DNA of 64,000 bases from NCBI GenBank assembly GCA_001485605.1, contig FAON01000007.1:1-64000 (forward strand), written 5' to 3'. Below are positions 9,632 through 19,352 of the stretch, piece by piece (positions within the stretch are counted from its first letter, which is position 1; every line of letters begins with the position of its first letter). The position numbers and the translations under genes are program-made. The stretch is from Candidatus Kryptobacter tengchongensis (GTDB lineage: Bacteria; Bacteroidota; Ignavibacteria; Kryptoniales; Kryptoniaceae). The notes beneath the pieces are model-generated. The model saw only the letters and a program-made list of their open reading frames with translations, had not been told where the DNA came from and made no database searches.

Positions 9632-9658
9632 AAAAAATCCCGAACTAAATGTTCGGGA
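9632..9658 (-). terminator. Intrinsic terminator after metG
   Basis: An 8-bp stem TCCCGAAC / GTTCGGGA with a 5-nt loop begins one base after the metG stop. On the minus strand it is followed by a T-tract (TTTTTTATTT). Confidence 0.8.
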
Positions 9659-9659
9659 C

Positions 9660-11720
9660 TTATCTTACCTGACTTCCGCTTTCAATCTCACCAAGTGTGG
9701 TAATTATTGTTAATTTTTCATCCTTGACAGCTGCAAGGAGCATTCCTTGAGATTCAATACCCATCAACTTTGCTGGTTTAAGATTTGCAACAATCACAAC
9801 TTTTTTCCCAATTAGATCCTCAGGCTTGTAATGCTTGCCTATCCCAGCAACAATTTGCCTTTGCTCAGTTCCTATCTTTACTTTCAACTTCAAAAGCTTC
9901 TCGGAATTTTTTACTCTTTCACATTCAACAACTTCAGCAACACGAAGATCAATCTTTTCAAAATCTTCAATCGTTATTTGAGGTTTAAATTCAATTTTCT
10001 CTTCAACGATTTCCCCGGAGGCTATCTTCAATTTCTTTATCTCTTCCTCAACTTCGGCATCTTCAATTTTTCGGAATAAAATTTTGGGTTCACCAAGTTG
10101 ATGACCTGCTTCAAGCATAAGGTTATAGGCGCTATCCCAGCCTGCTTTCACAATATCATCTTTTAGATTCAGCATCTCCCATATCTTCCTTGCGGAAAAA
10201 GGCAAAACGGGTTCAAATAAAATCGCAAGAGCTCTAACCGTTTGAAGGCAAAGATTTATTGAAGTTGAGGCTCGCCTTGGGTTTTCCTTTATCATTTTCC
10301 ATGGCTCTGTGTCATTAAAATATTTATTTGCAAATCTTGCAAGGTTCATCGTCTCAAAGACCCCATCCCTTATCCTGAAATTTTCATAATTTTCCGCTAT
10401 TTTATCTGCATATTCCTTCAACTTTGATATTAACTCTCTATCAATATCTTCAAGTTCAAATCTCTCTGGAACTTTGTTTTCAAAATTCTTTTTAACAAAT
10501 GTTAAAGTCCTGTTAACAAAATTACCAAGTATATCAGCAAGTTCGTTGTTATTTCTTGCTTGAAATTCCTTCCATGAAAAATCAGTATCTTTGGTCTCTG
10601 GCAAGATACTCGCAAGGGCATAACGCAAAGGGTCTGGTTCAAACTTTTCAAGATATTCATTTAACCACACAGCGTAATTCCTACTCGTTGAAAGTTTTTT
10701 CCCCTCAAGATTTAAAAATTCATTTGCTGGAACATTATCAGGCAGAATATAAATTTCATCACTCCTTCCATCATTCCACGCCATCAACATTGCTGGAAAA
10801 ACTATGCAATGGAAAACGATGTTATCTTTTCCGATGAAATGAATTAATCTTGTGTCCTGACTTTGCCAGTATTCACGCCATTTCTCAGGTTGCCCGATCT
10901 TTTGAGCCCATTCCTTAGTTGAAGAGATATATCCAAGCAAAGCATCAAACCACACATAAATCACTTTTCCTTCTACACCTTGAATGGGAACTTTAACCCC
11001 CCAATGTAAATCCCTTGTCACAGCTCTATCCTGCAAACCTTCCTTAAACCACGAATAAACATACTGCTTCACATTTTCCTTCCAATCCGTTTTTGTGCTC
11101 ATCCAATCTTCAAGCCGTTTTTGGAAATCGCCCAAAGGTAAATACCAGTGAGAGGTATCTTTGATTACTGGCGTTGTCCCACAGATTTTGCATTTCGGTT
11201 CAATTAGATCGGTTTGTTCAAGCCAGCTTCCACATTTCTCACATTGATCTCCCCTTGCCCCTGGCGAACCACACACAGGACAAATACCCTCAACATATCT
11301 ATCAGCAAGAAACATTTTATCTTTTTCACAATAAAGTTGCTTCGTTGTTTTCTCTTTGAGTACCCCCTTTTTATAAAGCTCAAGGAAAAATTCCTGGGCA
11401 GTTTGATGATGAATTGGAAGAGAAGTCCTGGAATAATTATCAAAACTCATCCCAAACTTTTCAAAACTTTCCTTGTTCATATAATGATATTTATCAACAA
11501 CCTGTTGGGGGCTGATTCCCTCTTTCTCAGCCGTGATTGTTATCGGAACCCCATGCTCATCTGAACCACAGATATAAATGACATCTCTCCCTTTCAATCT
11601 TTGATAGCGAACATAAATATCCGCAGGGAGATAAGCACCGGCAAGATGCCCGAGATGAATAGGTCCGTTTGCATATGGAAGTGCAGCTGTTACGAGGATT
11701 CTCTTAAAATTTTTGCTCAA
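9660..11720 (-). CDS. metG: Methionyl-tRNA synthetase with C-terminal tRNA-binding domain
   Basis: Charges tRNA-Met and initiator tRNA with methionine. 686 aa in the bacterial dimeric form. The HIGH motif appears as HLGH at 22-25. The connective-peptide zinc knuckles use C147/C150/C160/C163 and C177/C180 with partners. The KMSKS loop appears as KLSTS near 350. An EMAP/Trbp111-like domain occupies roughly 580-686 (IDLRVAEVVECERV). The frame has no ATG at the expected start. A TTG at 11720 precedes SKNFKRILVTAALPYANG, so translation probably starts at TTG, which I infer from family alignment. Flanked by a terminator downstream and a PSP1-domain gene upstream. Confidence 0.95.
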   Translation of the reverse strand: MSKNFKRILVTAALPYANGPIHLGHLAGAYLPADIYVRYQRLKGRDVIYICGSDEHGVPITITAEKEGISPQQVVDKYHYMNKESFEKFGMSFDNYSRTSLPIHHQTAQEFFLELYKKGVLKEKTTKQLYCEKDKMFLADRYVEGICPVCGSPGARGDQCEKCGSWLEQTDLIEPKCKICGTTPVIKDTSHWYLPLGDFQKRLEDWMSTKTDWKENVKQYVYSWFKEGLQDRAVTRDLHWGVKVPIQGVEGKVIYVWFDALLGYISSTKEWAQKIGQPEKWREYWQSQDTRLIHFIGKDNIVFHCIVFPAMLMAWNDGRSDEIYILPDNVPANEFLNLEGKKLSTSRNYAVWLNEYLEKFEPDPLRYALASILPETKDTDFSWKEFQARNNNELADILGNFVNRTLTFVKKNFENKVPERFELEDIDRELISKLKEYADKIAENYENFRIRDGVFETMNLARFANKYFNDTEPWKMIKENPRRASTSINLCLQTVRALAILFEPVLPFSARKIWEMLNLKDDIVKAGWDSAYNLMLEAGHQLGEPKILFRKIEDAEVEEEIKKLKIASGEIVEEKIEFKPQITIEDFEKIDLRVAEVVECERVKNSEKLLKLKVKIGTEQRQIVAGIGKHYKPEDLIGKKVVIVANLKPAKLMGIESQGMLLAAVKDEKLTIITTLGEIESGSQVR

Positions 11721-11790
11721 GGTAAATTCGTTTTTTGTTGGCGAACTTCGTTAAGAATTTAATAAAACAAAAACTTTAAAACAATCTTAT

Positions 11791-12849
11791 TTAGCCAAGC
11801 CCGTTTGAAAAGAGTTCTTTGCTTTTTTCAAATACTTCGCTTGGGATAAATTTCTTTATCTCATCAAGCGTATACCTCTCCCAAAGATCACTCCCATAAT
11901 GCACATAAACATAGTTTTTGAAGATATCAAACTTTTCAATTTTACCAATGCCTTTTTCAGTTTGTATCTCGTAATCAATTGGCGGGAAATTTTTCAACGC
12001 TTCAAGATATGTCTGCATTTCAAACAAAAGACAGCATTTCAACCTTCCACATTGTCCCGATAACTTTATCGGATTTAAAGGAAGATTTTGAAACTTCGCA
12101 TGAACAAGAGTAACTTTGTTGAATTTTTCAAGCCATGTGTTACAACACAAAGTTCTCCCACAGCTTCCAATCCCGCCTATTTTTCTTGCTTCATCTCTGA
12201 CGCCAATTTGCCAAAGTTCAATCCTTGTTTTGAAAATTTTAGCCAGATCACGAACGAAAGCCCTAAAATCAACCCTCCCATTTGCTGTAAAATAAAATGT
12301 AAGGCGATTTCTATCAAATTGATATTCAACATCAATTAACTTCATTTCAAGATTGAAAAGTTTTACCCTTTCCTTGAAAATATAGTATGCCTTAACTTCG
12401 TCTTCTCTGTTTTTCATCAATTTTTTCAAATCTTCTTCATTTGCAACTCGTATAACTTTTCTCATCACCTGTCCAACTACGCCTAAAAAGTTTCGCTTTT
12501 GGTGAACTTTTTCCCCTGCTAAATGAACACGACCAAGGTCAACGCCACGAATTGCCTCAACGAGGACATAATCTCCTGGTTTAAGTTCAAGATTTTGATC
12601 ATTTATAAAAAAGTCACGGCGCATGCTTTTAAATTCAACTTCAACAAGGTTCAGTGTGTGCTCAATTTTTGCAAGCTCTGGATCAAAAGGTTTTTTAAAG
12701 CAAGATTCACAGGGAAGTTTAGCTTCTTCAATTTCAGAAGATTCAGCTTCAATCCCCGCAATAAATGTTTTATCCAGTTGCTCCCAACCACTTCCAAATG
12801 ATTCCCAGCTTTCATCAAGCCAGAATGGTGAATCTATTTGCCTGTTCAT
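11791..12849 (-). CDS. PSP1 domain protein (RicT/YaaT family)
   Basis: 352 aa. The central region carries the PSP1 signature: GDYVLVEAIRGVDLGRV, then a cysteine-rich stretch CGRTLCCNTWL followed by SGQCGRLKCCL. In Bacillus the homologue RicT (YaaT) joins the RicAFT complex, which binds Fe-S clusters and acts with RNase Y in mRNA maturation. In FCB bacteria the partners are usually not present, so its role here is unknown. It overlaps holB by 4 bases (ATGA), and the holB-PSP1 pairing is common across bacteria. An extra N-terminal cysteine pair (CESC, about residue 48) could add to the metal site. Confidence 0.88.
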   Translation of the reverse strand: MNRQIDSPFWLDESWESFGSGWEQLDKTFIAGIEAESSEIEEAKLPCESCFKKPFDPELAKIEHTLNLVEVEFKSMRRDFFINDQNLELKPGDYVLVEAIRGVDLGRVHLAGEKVHQKRNFLGVVGQVMRKVIRVANEEDLKKLMKNREDEVKAYYIFKERVKLFNLEMKLIDVEYQFDRNRLTFYFTANGRVDFRAFVRDLAKIFKTRIELWQIGVRDEARKIGGIGSCGRTLCCNTWLEKFNKVTLVHAKFQNLPLNPIKLSGQCGRLKCCLLFEMQTYLEALKNFPPIDYEIQTEKGIGKIEKFDIFKNYVYVHYGSDLWERYTLDEIKKFIPSEVFEKSKELFSNGLG

Positions 12850-14000
12850 TGAAGTATGCCAATTTGTTTTGTTTTTTGATAAGCTTTGTTCATTAATTCA
12901 GAAAGCTCAATTGAAAGATTTATCAAGATCAAATTCAACTGAACATTTTTATCAACCTGTGAAATTGCTTTTTCAACAAGTGAAATCGCTCTTTGGTATT
13001 CAAACTCACCATAATTTGCAACAAATTTCCTTAATCTTTCAATCATATCAACATTTATAATCTTATCCTCCATCCCAATTTTAAGCATCATCGCATCCCT
13101 GAACCAGGTAAGAATTATATTGAGAAAATTTTCAATCTCGCCCCTTTCATAATCGGTGACAATTTTTTCAATTTCAATCAGCAACTTAACAATCCTCCCA
13201 GACGCAATCGTTGCAAGAAAATCAACAGGTTTTATTCTTTTATCTTTGATCGTTACATCAAGGAGTTCAATTGCTTTACCAAAGCTTCCATTTGCAAGTC
13301 GTGCTATGAGACGCGCCCTCGCTTCGCTCAATTCATATCTTTCAACAAGCGCTTTGGCTATTTCATCATCGGAGAGATAGGAAAATCTAACAAGTTGACA
13401 TCTTGACAAGATCGTTGGGAGAAGTTTATCTTTATTTGCCGTGGTTAAAATTATCACTGTCCTTGGTGTTGGTTCTTCAAGCGTTTTAAGGAAAGCGTTC
13501 GCCGCTTGTTCGGTCATCGCATCAGCTTCGGAAACAATTATCACACGCCACCCTGGAATAAATGTGCTATGCGAAACTTCCATCTTAATTTCCCTAATGC
13601 TATTAATCTTTATGCTGTTGGCTCGTGGGATGTTAATCTTGTGATAGGGATTTTGGGATTTAAGCCTTACTTGCTCCTGTATGATTTTTATTTCAGCCTC
13701 ATCAAGTTTTTCAAGTGGTGAATCCTCTTTCGTTTCATTTTTCCCAAGGGGTAATTTAAAAATCAACTTCACATTTGGATGTGAAAACTCCGAAATCCCC
13801 TTGCAAGTTTTACATTCATCGCACGCTTCCGCCTTTTTACGCTCGCAATTTAATGCTTTGGCAAATTCAATCGCCATCGCATCTTTCCCAACCCCCTCAG
13901 GTCCATAAAATAAATATGCATGTGCTACTCTCCCATTTAAAATCGCATTGATTAAAATCTGTTTTACTCTATCTTGACCAATTACATTTGACCAAGCCAT
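12846..14000 (-). CDS. holB: DNA polymerase III delta-prime subunit
   Basis: AAA+ clamp-loader subunit that helps load the sliding clamp onto primed DNA. 384 aa. Walker A-like GPEGVGKD is at 33-40. A zinc module uses C52, C60, C63 and C66 (CDECKTC). The VSEADAMTEQAANAFLKTLE stretch is the Walker B region, and sensor 1 / SRC is seen as LSRCQLVRF. An insertion of about 30 residues between the zinc module and the Walker B strand (KLPLGKNETKEDSPLEKL) is longer than in E. coli. It starts 19 bases downstream of the BamA-like gene's start-side neighbour and is coupled to the PSP1 gene by a 4-base overlap. Confidence 0.92.
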   Translation of the reverse strand: MAWSNVIGQDRVKQILINAILNGRVAHAYLFYGPEGVGKDAMAIEFAKALNCERKKAEACDECKTCKGISEFSHPNVKLIFKLPLGKNETKEDSPLEKLDEAEIKIIQEQVRLKSQNPYHKINIPRANSIKINSIREIKMEVSHSTFIPGWRVIIVSEADAMTEQAANAFLKTLEEPTPRTVIILTTANKDKLLPTILSRCQLVRFSYLSDDEIAKALVERYELSEARARLIARLANGSFGKAIELLDVTIKDKRIKPVDFLATIASGRIVKLLIEIEKIVTDYERGEIENFLNIILTWFRDAMMLKIGMEDKIINVDMIERLRKFVANYGEFEYQRAISLVEKAISQVDKNVQLNLILINLSIELSELMNKAYQKTKQIGILQ

Positions 14001-14019
14001 CAGGTTTTTAAATTTTTTC

Positions 14020-16011
14020 TTAGAAAGTTTGACCTACTCCAAAGTGAAACACCATGTCTTTTAAAATCTGTTTGCCCGTTTTTTTGAAGATAACCTTGGT
14101 ATTTGAACCTGGATCATAAACTTTAAAACCGAAGTCAAGCCGAAAACCTCCAAAGAATGCAATATATCTTAACCCAAATCCACCAGCCACAGCAAATTGA
14201 TTCAATTTAACATATCTAACATCATCCCACAAATTTCCAAAATCAACAAAGAACACACCGCCGAAATTTTTCCAAAAAATTATTCTATTCTCAAAATTCA
14301 TTTCTATGAGTGCATTCCCACCAAGAGATGGGTCAGGGACATTCCCGAGTTCTCTTACTCTCCATCCACGCACGCTTGCGCTTCCACCAGCGAAAAATCT
14401 TCTGTTTATCGGTATAGGTTGCAACTCAAACTTCCTTGCTGACTTAATAAAAAATTCATTTGATATACCTAATTTAAATTTAAACGCAAAAACTGAATTA
14501 TTCAAGTTGAAAAATCGTCTATAAAGCCACCCAAATTTATAATATTGCGAGAAAGGTAAAACTTTTATCCCCATCCGACCAAGCAAATATGGAACTATCC
14601 CGCCCTCTTCAATTGAAATAGTATGTGAATACCCAGATCGTGGATAAATTAAATCATCGGTTTTATCAATTTGCATTGTGAAACTTAAAATAGAGTTTAA
14701 CTGCTTCTGATAAAGCTTAGCAAGGGTTATGTCAATTGACTTCTGAAACCTTATGTCTACGCTTTCAATATCCCAATCTAAAAATCCAGAATAAATTCCA
14801 TTTGGTCTGTAAACGAATCTGAGTCTATTTCGCGTGATGTTTAAAAGATAACTTTTCTGTTTGTCAATCATCAAAGATAAACTAATCTCCCCAGGAATTT
14901 TGCGCCCAAGAAGATAGGGCTGATTCAACTTTAAGTTCATCTCAATTAAACCTGCGCTCGTCGTATCTGTAAGCGTTGGCAATTTTTTAAAGTTTAAACT
15001 TTGAATCTGAAATCTTATACTTGATGAAAGATTTCTTCCTCCTCCAAGAAAATTTCTATTTTGATAATCAAGCGAGATACCAACATTAAAAGCATTTCTT
15101 TCATCACTGAAGTAAATAGATGGAGCAATGTCCTGCTTATTTCTTGGGACAACCGAAACTCCGATATCCGCAAAATTTATCGTGTCCTTTTCTTCAACCT
15201 GCCAAATGTTAATTTTAACCCCCTCAAATAAACCAGTTTCAAATAAATTCGTCTCACTTTTTAAAATCAAACTTCGGTTGTAAAATTCCCCACTTTTAAA
15301 TTCAATCTCACGCCTTATCAAATCATCAGATATTTTCATTTTACTTGCCTCTTCAAAAAAAATCTTTATCCCCCTTATCAAAAATCTTCCATCCGCATTG
15401 AAGGGGACAAAAACAGAAACAAGTTTTTTTGTTGAATCAACTAAAATACGAATCCTTGACCTATCAACATAAGCATTTGGATAACCATTATCGTAAAGTA
15501 TATTCAAAATTCTCTGAACCTCTGCTTCAACATCCATTCTTCTGTATCTATTTCCAGATTTGAGAAACGAAAAGTCAAAAATAATTTTTTTTAAAGAGTC
15601 GGGAAGTTCATCAAATCCGATGAAGTCAATTTTATCATTAACATAAGGTTGTCCCTCATTGATCAAAAATGTTAAGTTTGCCGTTTCTTTTTCATAATCA
15701 TAATCAATCAAGGTGTCAATTTTAACATCAAAAAAACCGTTGTCAAAATAGTAATTTTGCAAGTTTGTTATATCGTTTATGACTTTGACCCTTTCAAGGT
15801 ATTGCGGTTTATCCCCGAGCCGATTGTTTATCTTGTAAAGTATTTGCCAAAATTTGGATGGGCTCTCCTTTGAAACGAGAACTGAATATAACTCTTTTTC
15901 AGATAAAGTTCTATTCCCTTTAAATCTAATCTTTTTTAATTCAAAATTTTGCTCCTGTGCCCCGAGAACCGTAATCAAGATACTTAAAAGAACAAAAATT
16001 AACTTTCTCAT
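14020..16011 (-). CDS. BamA/TamA-family outer-membrane assembly protein (POTRA plus Omp85 barrel)
   Basis: 663 aa with a signal peptide (MRKLIFVLLSILITVLG). POTRA-type repeats follow from about residue 22 (FELKKIRFKGNRTLSEKELY) to about 275, then a C-terminal 16-strand Omp85 barrel. The barrel contains the hallmark loop-6 motif as VRGWRVRELG near residue 555 and ends in a phenylalanine (FHFGVGQTF), the normal beta-signal. The family inserts or exports proteins at the outer membrane. At 663 aa with about three POTRA domains it is shorter than canonical BamA (five POTRA), so it may be a TamA-like or secondary Omp85 protein. No BAM lipoproteins are nearby. Confidence 0.85.
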   Translation of the reverse strand: MRKLIFVLLSILITVLGAQEQNFELKKIRFKGNRTLSEKELYSVLVSKESPSKFWQILYKINNRLGDKPQYLERVKVINDITNLQNYYFDNGFFDVKIDTLIDYDYEKETANLTFLINEGQPYVNDKIDFIGFDELPDSLKKIIFDFSFLKSGNRYRRMDVEAEVQRILNILYDNGYPNAYVDRSRIRILVDSTKKLVSVFVPFNADGRFLIRGIKIFFEEASKMKISDDLIRREIEFKSGEFYNRSLILKSETNLFETGLFEGVKINIWQVEEKDTINFADIGVSVVPRNKQDIAPSIYFSDERNAFNVGISLDYQNRNFLGGGRNLSSSIRFQIQSLNFKKLPTLTDTTSAGLIEMNLKLNQPYLLGRKIPGEISLSLMIDKQKSYLLNITRNRLRFVYRPNGIYSGFLDWDIESVDIRFQKSIDITLAKLYQKQLNSILSFTMQIDKTDDLIYPRSGYSHTISIEEGGIVPYLLGRMGIKVLPFSQYYKFGWLYRRFFNLNNSVFAFKFKLGISNEFFIKSARKFELQPIPINRRFFAGGSASVRGWRVRELGNVPDPSLGGNALIEMNFENRIIFWKNFGGVFFVDFGNLWDDVRYVKLNQFAVAGGFGLRYIAFFGGFRLDFGFKVYDPGSNTKVIFKKTGKQILKDMVFHFGVGQTF

Positions 16012-16036
16012 CTTTACCTAAATTAATTAAAAGATG

Positions 16037-16071
16037 AAAAACCCGCCCCAAGATATAAGTGTCGGGACGGG
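16037..16071 (-). terminator. Intrinsic terminator after the DUF2795 gene
   Basis: On the minus strand CCCGTCCC pairs with GGGGCGGG (one T-G pair) across a 14-nt loop and is followed by TTTTTCATC. It lies nine bases beyond the stop at 16080. Confidence 0.65.
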
Positions 16072-16079
16072 TGAAAGAG

Positions 16080-16310
16080 TTAATATTCATCTTCCTCACC
16101 GTAGAGATAGTCGTCCTCATCTTCAGGTGAATAATCAGGCCAAATATCTTCAATTCCGTTATATTCTTCATCTGAATCTTCAAGTTCCTCAAGGTTTTGG
16201 ATTACTTCAGGTGGAGCTCCAATTCTCTTGGCATATTCAATTAGCTCCTGCTTTGTTGCAGGCCATGGCGCACCTTCAAGATAGCGAATTAATTCAGGCG
16301 TCCACAACAT
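16080..16310 (-). CDS. DUF2795 family small acidic protein
   Basis: A 76-residue protein. The first 45 residues (LIRYLEGAPWPATKQELIEY, then AKRIGAPPEVIQNLEEL) match the DUF2795 pattern of a small helical domain in which proline, tryptophan-proline and alanine positions recur. The tail is extremely acidic (nearly all D, E and Y). A longer frame opens upstream, but the only good ribosome-binding site, GGAGGT, lies eight bases before the ATG at 16310. That site overlaps the last two glycine codons of the M23 gene, so the two genes are coupled. DUF2795 function is not established, and the acidic tail suggests a DNA-mimic or chaperone-like role only as speculation. Confidence 0.75.
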   Translation of the reverse strand: MLWTPELIRYLEGAPWPATKQELIEYAKRIGAPPEVIQNLEELEDSDEEYNGIEDIWPDYSPEDEDDYLYGEEDEY

Positions 16311-16317
16311 ATTCCTA

Positions 16318-17280
16318 TCAACCTCCATTAGTTTTGTTATTTTGCTCCTGAACAAGTTTTTTATACTCCGCTGGATCAACCTCTTCAAAGAAATAATTTA
16401 ATGGATTCTGTGGAATTCCATCCTTCCAAACCTCATAATGCAAATGTGGAGCCGTTACAAGCCCTGTAGCACCGCTTAAAGCTATCCTATCCCCACGCTT
16501 CACTTTTTGCCCCTCTCTAACGAAAGCCTTTGAAAGATGCGCATAAATAGTTACATAACCGAATCCGTGGTCAATCTCAACGAGCAACCCATACCTTCCC
16601 CTATATCCAACATAGCTTACAACGCCATCTCCAGTTGCATAAACAGGTGTCCCTACATCAACGACAAGATCAACCCCTTCATGCATTGCCCATACCCCAA
16701 GGATCGGATGCTTTCTGTAACCAAATTTTGAAGTTAATCCCCCCTTTAAAGGTAAAATTGCTGGAATATGCCTGAATTTTTCCTGATTAATTTTATATTG
16801 TCTGTAAATTTCCTCATAACTTTTCTGTTGCAATCTAACTTCCCTCTCAAGTTTACTAAGTTTTGCAAATGATTCAGCAAGCAACTTTTCCGCTTCTTCA
16901 TCCGAAAGATTGAATTCATACTTTTCTTCAACGCTACCAACACCGACTTTCTTTATGTCTTCATCAATTGGTTTTAAATCCACCGCAAGGCGCAATTCCC
17001 TATCTTGCTCAAGCAACTTCGCAACCATGCTTTCAATTTGCTGAAACTTTTCCCTTAAAACCTTTAATTGTTCTTTTAGAAGATTATTCTCACGCTGTAA
17101 CTTCTCAGCCCTCGCCTTCCCAAAACCAAGAATATCACCTGTAAAATAATTTAAAACAAAAAGGAAACCTAAACTGAAAATGACAATAAGAAAGATCATC
17201 AATAAAAATTTTAATTGAATGTTTCTTACCTCATTAAAACTCAAATTCTCCGTATCAATGTAAAAAACCTTCCTTCCCAT
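16318..17280 (-). CDS. M23 (LytM/NlpD-type) zinc metallopeptidase, membrane anchored
   Basis: 320 aa. One transmembrane helix (about 24-46) is followed by a coiled-coil region (about 57-165), then the LytM domain. Zinc ligands are visible as H200 and D204 (MHEGVDL) and H281 (PHLHYEV), and H248 (YAHLS) is the catalytic histidine. With all four present the enzyme should be active, unlike degenerate EnvC/NlpD activators. It cleaves peptidoglycan cross-bridges or regulates amidases in the periplasm. The helix-coil-LytM layout resembles MepM- and bactofilin-associated M23 proteins. It is divergent from the TRAP operon and coupled to the DUF2795 gene. Confidence 0.9.
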   Translation of the reverse strand: MGRKVFYIDTENLSFNEVRNIQLKFLLMIFLIVIFSLGFLFVLNYFTGDILGFGKARAEKLQRENNLLKEQLKVLREKFQQIESMVAKLLEQDRELRLAVDLKPIDEDIKKVGVGSVEEKYEFNLSDEEAEKLLAESFAKLSKLEREVRLQQKSYEEIYRQYKINQEKFRHIPAILPLKGGLTSKFGYRKHPILGVWAMHEGVDLVVDVGTPVYATGDGVVSYVGYRGRYGLLVEIDHGFGYVTIYAHLSKAFVREGQKVKRGDRIALSGATGLVTAPHLHYEVWKDGIPQNPLNYFFEEVDPAEYKKLVQEQNNKTNGG

Positions 17281-17442
17281 AGGTTCTCCTGTTTATTTTA
17301 GGTTTCTGATTGAAGATAATGAATTTTAATCAATTTGTCAAGAGCCTTGGAAAGCCTTGATTTGTTATCTCACCCCGAAAAACAATCTTTCCTTATTTTT
17401 TGATTTTATAAAGCATCTTGATTAAATTTTTACAAAATAAAA

Positions 17443-18333
17443 ATGAACTGCTTTATGTTAAAACTTAACACCAAAGTTAAAATTCTGTTAACCCTTGTTT
17501 TTTTATTCAATGCGTGTAGCGTTCAAAAGATGGCTATAAGATATGCGTCGGATATATTTGATGCCGGTGTAAAGGCGATATTTAGCGAAACCGATTATGT
17601 GATGGCAAGCTCAAGCATACCCGCAAACCTTAAATTACTTGAAGCCCTTTATAACGCTGATTCACTCAACGAAAAAATTGTTACCCTGCTTGTCCAGGGC
17701 TACACAGGATATGCGCTGGGATTTGTTGAAGATGAAGACCCACAAAGGGCAAAATTTCTTTATAAAAGAGCTTTTGATTACGGGATAAATTTTCTAAAAA
17801 CTAAAAATAAAAAATTTTCAAAAACTCTTGATAGCGAATTTGAAAAATTTGAAAATCTCTTAAAAAGCTCATTCACAAAAAAAGATGTGCCAATTTTATT
17901 CTGGACTGCAATGGCATGGGGAAGCTATGTTAATCTATCCAGAGATGACCCAGATGCAATTGCCCAAATTCCCAAAATTGAAGCAATGGTTAAACGCTCA
18001 ATCCAACTTGATGAAAATTACTTCTATGGTTCTGGGAATATGTTCCTTGGCGTTTTATTATCTGCAAGACCCAAAATGTTTGGTGGTGATCCTGAAAAAG
18101 GGAAAGAGTATTTTGAAAGATGTATAAAAATTTCAGAAGGCAAATATCTTCTCCCCTATGTTTTTTATGCAAGATACTACGCTGTTCAAATACAGGACAA
18201 GGAACTTTTTGAAAAACTTTTAAACCATGTAATTGAATCACCACCGCATCTTTTAAAAGATGCAGAGCTTTTAAACATCATTGCAAAAAAGAAAGCAGAA
18301 AAATTTAAAGGGATGATTGATGAACTATTTTAA
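17443..18333 (+). CDS. TRAP transporter T-component lipoprotein (TatT family)
   Basis: 296 aa with a lipoprotein signal peptide (KVKILLTLVFLFNAC, cysteine at about residue 25) and an all-helical TPR-like body. Features of the TAtT family include the opening region after the lipobox (MAIRYASDIFDAGVKAIFSE), GYTGYALGFVEDEDP and a YFYGSGNMFLGVLLSARPKM segment. In Treponema the homologue is a trimeric periplasmic protein that partners the TRAP substrate-binding protein and may channel hydrophobic ligands. It is the first of four co-directional genes, with dctP 17 bases downstream. Translation may start at either of two ATGs (17443 or 17455). Confidence 0.85.
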   Translation: MNCFMLKLNTKVKILLTLVFLFNACSVQKMAIRYASDIFDAGVKAIFSETDYVMASSSIPANLKLLEALYNADSLNEKIVTLLVQGYTGYALGFVEDEDPQRAKFLYKRAFDYGINFLKTKNKKFSKTLDSEFEKFENLLKSSFTKKDVPILFWTAMAWGSYVNLSRDDPDAIAQIPKIEAMVKRSIQLDENYFYGSGNMFLGVLLSARPKMFGGDPEKGKEYFERCIKISEGKYLLPYVFYARYYAVQIQDKELFEKLLNHVIESPPHLLKDAELLNIIAKKKAEKFKGMIDELF

Positions 18334-18350
18334 ACAAAAGAGGTAAAAAT

Positions 18351-19352
18351 ATGCGAAAACTCCTGCTTTTCTTTTTTCTTTTGAACTTTGCCGTAGCGCA
18401 AGAATACTTAATAAAAGTTGCAACAATCGCACCTGAAGGAAGCACTTGGATAAATGTCCTGCGTGAATACGACGCTCAAATAAGAAAAGAAAGCAACGGA
18501 AGGCTTGGGTTCAAAATTTATGCCGGTGGCGTAGCTGGAGATGAAATTGATGTGCTAAAGAAGATTCGCATAGGACAATATCACGCCGGTGGATTTACAG
18601 GAGTTGGAATTGGAGAAATAGCTCCAAATCTTCGTGTTCTTGACTCACCGTTCTTATTTAAAAGCTATGACGAGGTTGATTATATTTATCAAAAATTTAA
18701 CGACGAATTTAAAGAAGAAATTGAAAAGGGTGGTTTCGTTTTACTTGGGTGGGCGGAAGTTGGTTTTGTTTATACCTTCACAAAAACTCCAATCTACGGG
18801 ATTGAAGATTTGAGGAAAATTAAAATGTGGGCTTGGCAAGGAGACCCAATCGCAGAGGTTGCATATAAAGTTATTGGAATTACACCAGTCCAGTTATCCG
18901 TTACAGAAGTTTTAACATCCCTGCAAACCGGATTGATAGATGGGGTTTATGCTTCCCCACTTGCGATCTTGGCAACTCAATGGTTTACAAAAATTAAATA
19001 TATGCACAATGTCCCCCTTACCGATGCTTCGGGAGCACTCCTAATATCAAAAAAATATTTTGATTCACTTCCGAAAGAACTCCAAGAAATACTTTTGCGA
19101 AATGGGAAAAAATATATGAGAAAACTTGTTGAGTTAAGCAGACAAGAAAATCAAAAGGCAGTTGAGACATTGAAGAAAAACGGCATAATAATCACAGAGC
19201 CACCATCAAAGAAACTCCTTGAGGAATACGATGAGATAGGCAAAAAAGCAAGAAAAATGCTTGTTGGAAAACTTTTCACCGAGGAGTGGCTCAATAAAAT
19301 TGAAAAAGCCCTTGAAGAATACCGCAAAACTAACAAAAGAACATCTAATTGA
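18351..19352 (+). CDS. dctP: TRAP transporter substrate-binding protein
   Basis: Periplasmic receptor that captures a carboxylate-type solute for the TRAP permease. 333 aa with a cleavable signal peptide (MRKLLLFFFLLNFAVAQ) and the DctP start IKVATIAPEGSTW. The family's substrate-binding arginine would lie in the KIKMWAWQGDP region, where lysine, tryptophan and glutamine replace the usual R-x-P-x-N core. This suggests the ligand may not be a simple C4-dicarboxylate. It has a good ribosome-binding site (AGAGGT). TatT is upstream and dctQ downstream, with stop and start sharing one base (TGATG). Confidence 0.9.
   Translation: MRKLLLFFFLLNFAVAQEYLIKVATIAPEGSTWINVLREYDAQIRKESNGRLGFKIYAGGVAGDEIDVLKKIRIGQYHAGGFTGVGIGEIAPNLRVLDSPFLFKSYDEVDYIYQKFNDEFKEEIEKGGFVLLGWAEVGFVYTFTKTPIYGIEDLRKIKMWAWQGDPIAEVAYKVIGITPVQLSVTEVLTSLQTGLIDGVYASPLAILATQWFTKIKYMHNVPLTDASGALLISKKYFDSLPKELQEILLRNGKKYMRKLVELSRQENQKAVETLKKNGIIITEPPSKKLLEEYDEIGKKARKMLVGKLFTEEWLNKIEKALEEYRKTNKRTSN

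Noticed and set aside
14020-16011. Assignment as the essential BamA itself
   Set aside because: Only about three POTRA repeats and 663 residues, shorter than BamA; left as BamA/TamA family.
16080-16388. A 102-residue version of the DUF2795 protein
   Set aside because: It would overlap the M23 gene by 71 bases, and the ribosome-binding site GGAGGT precedes the internal ATG at 16310.
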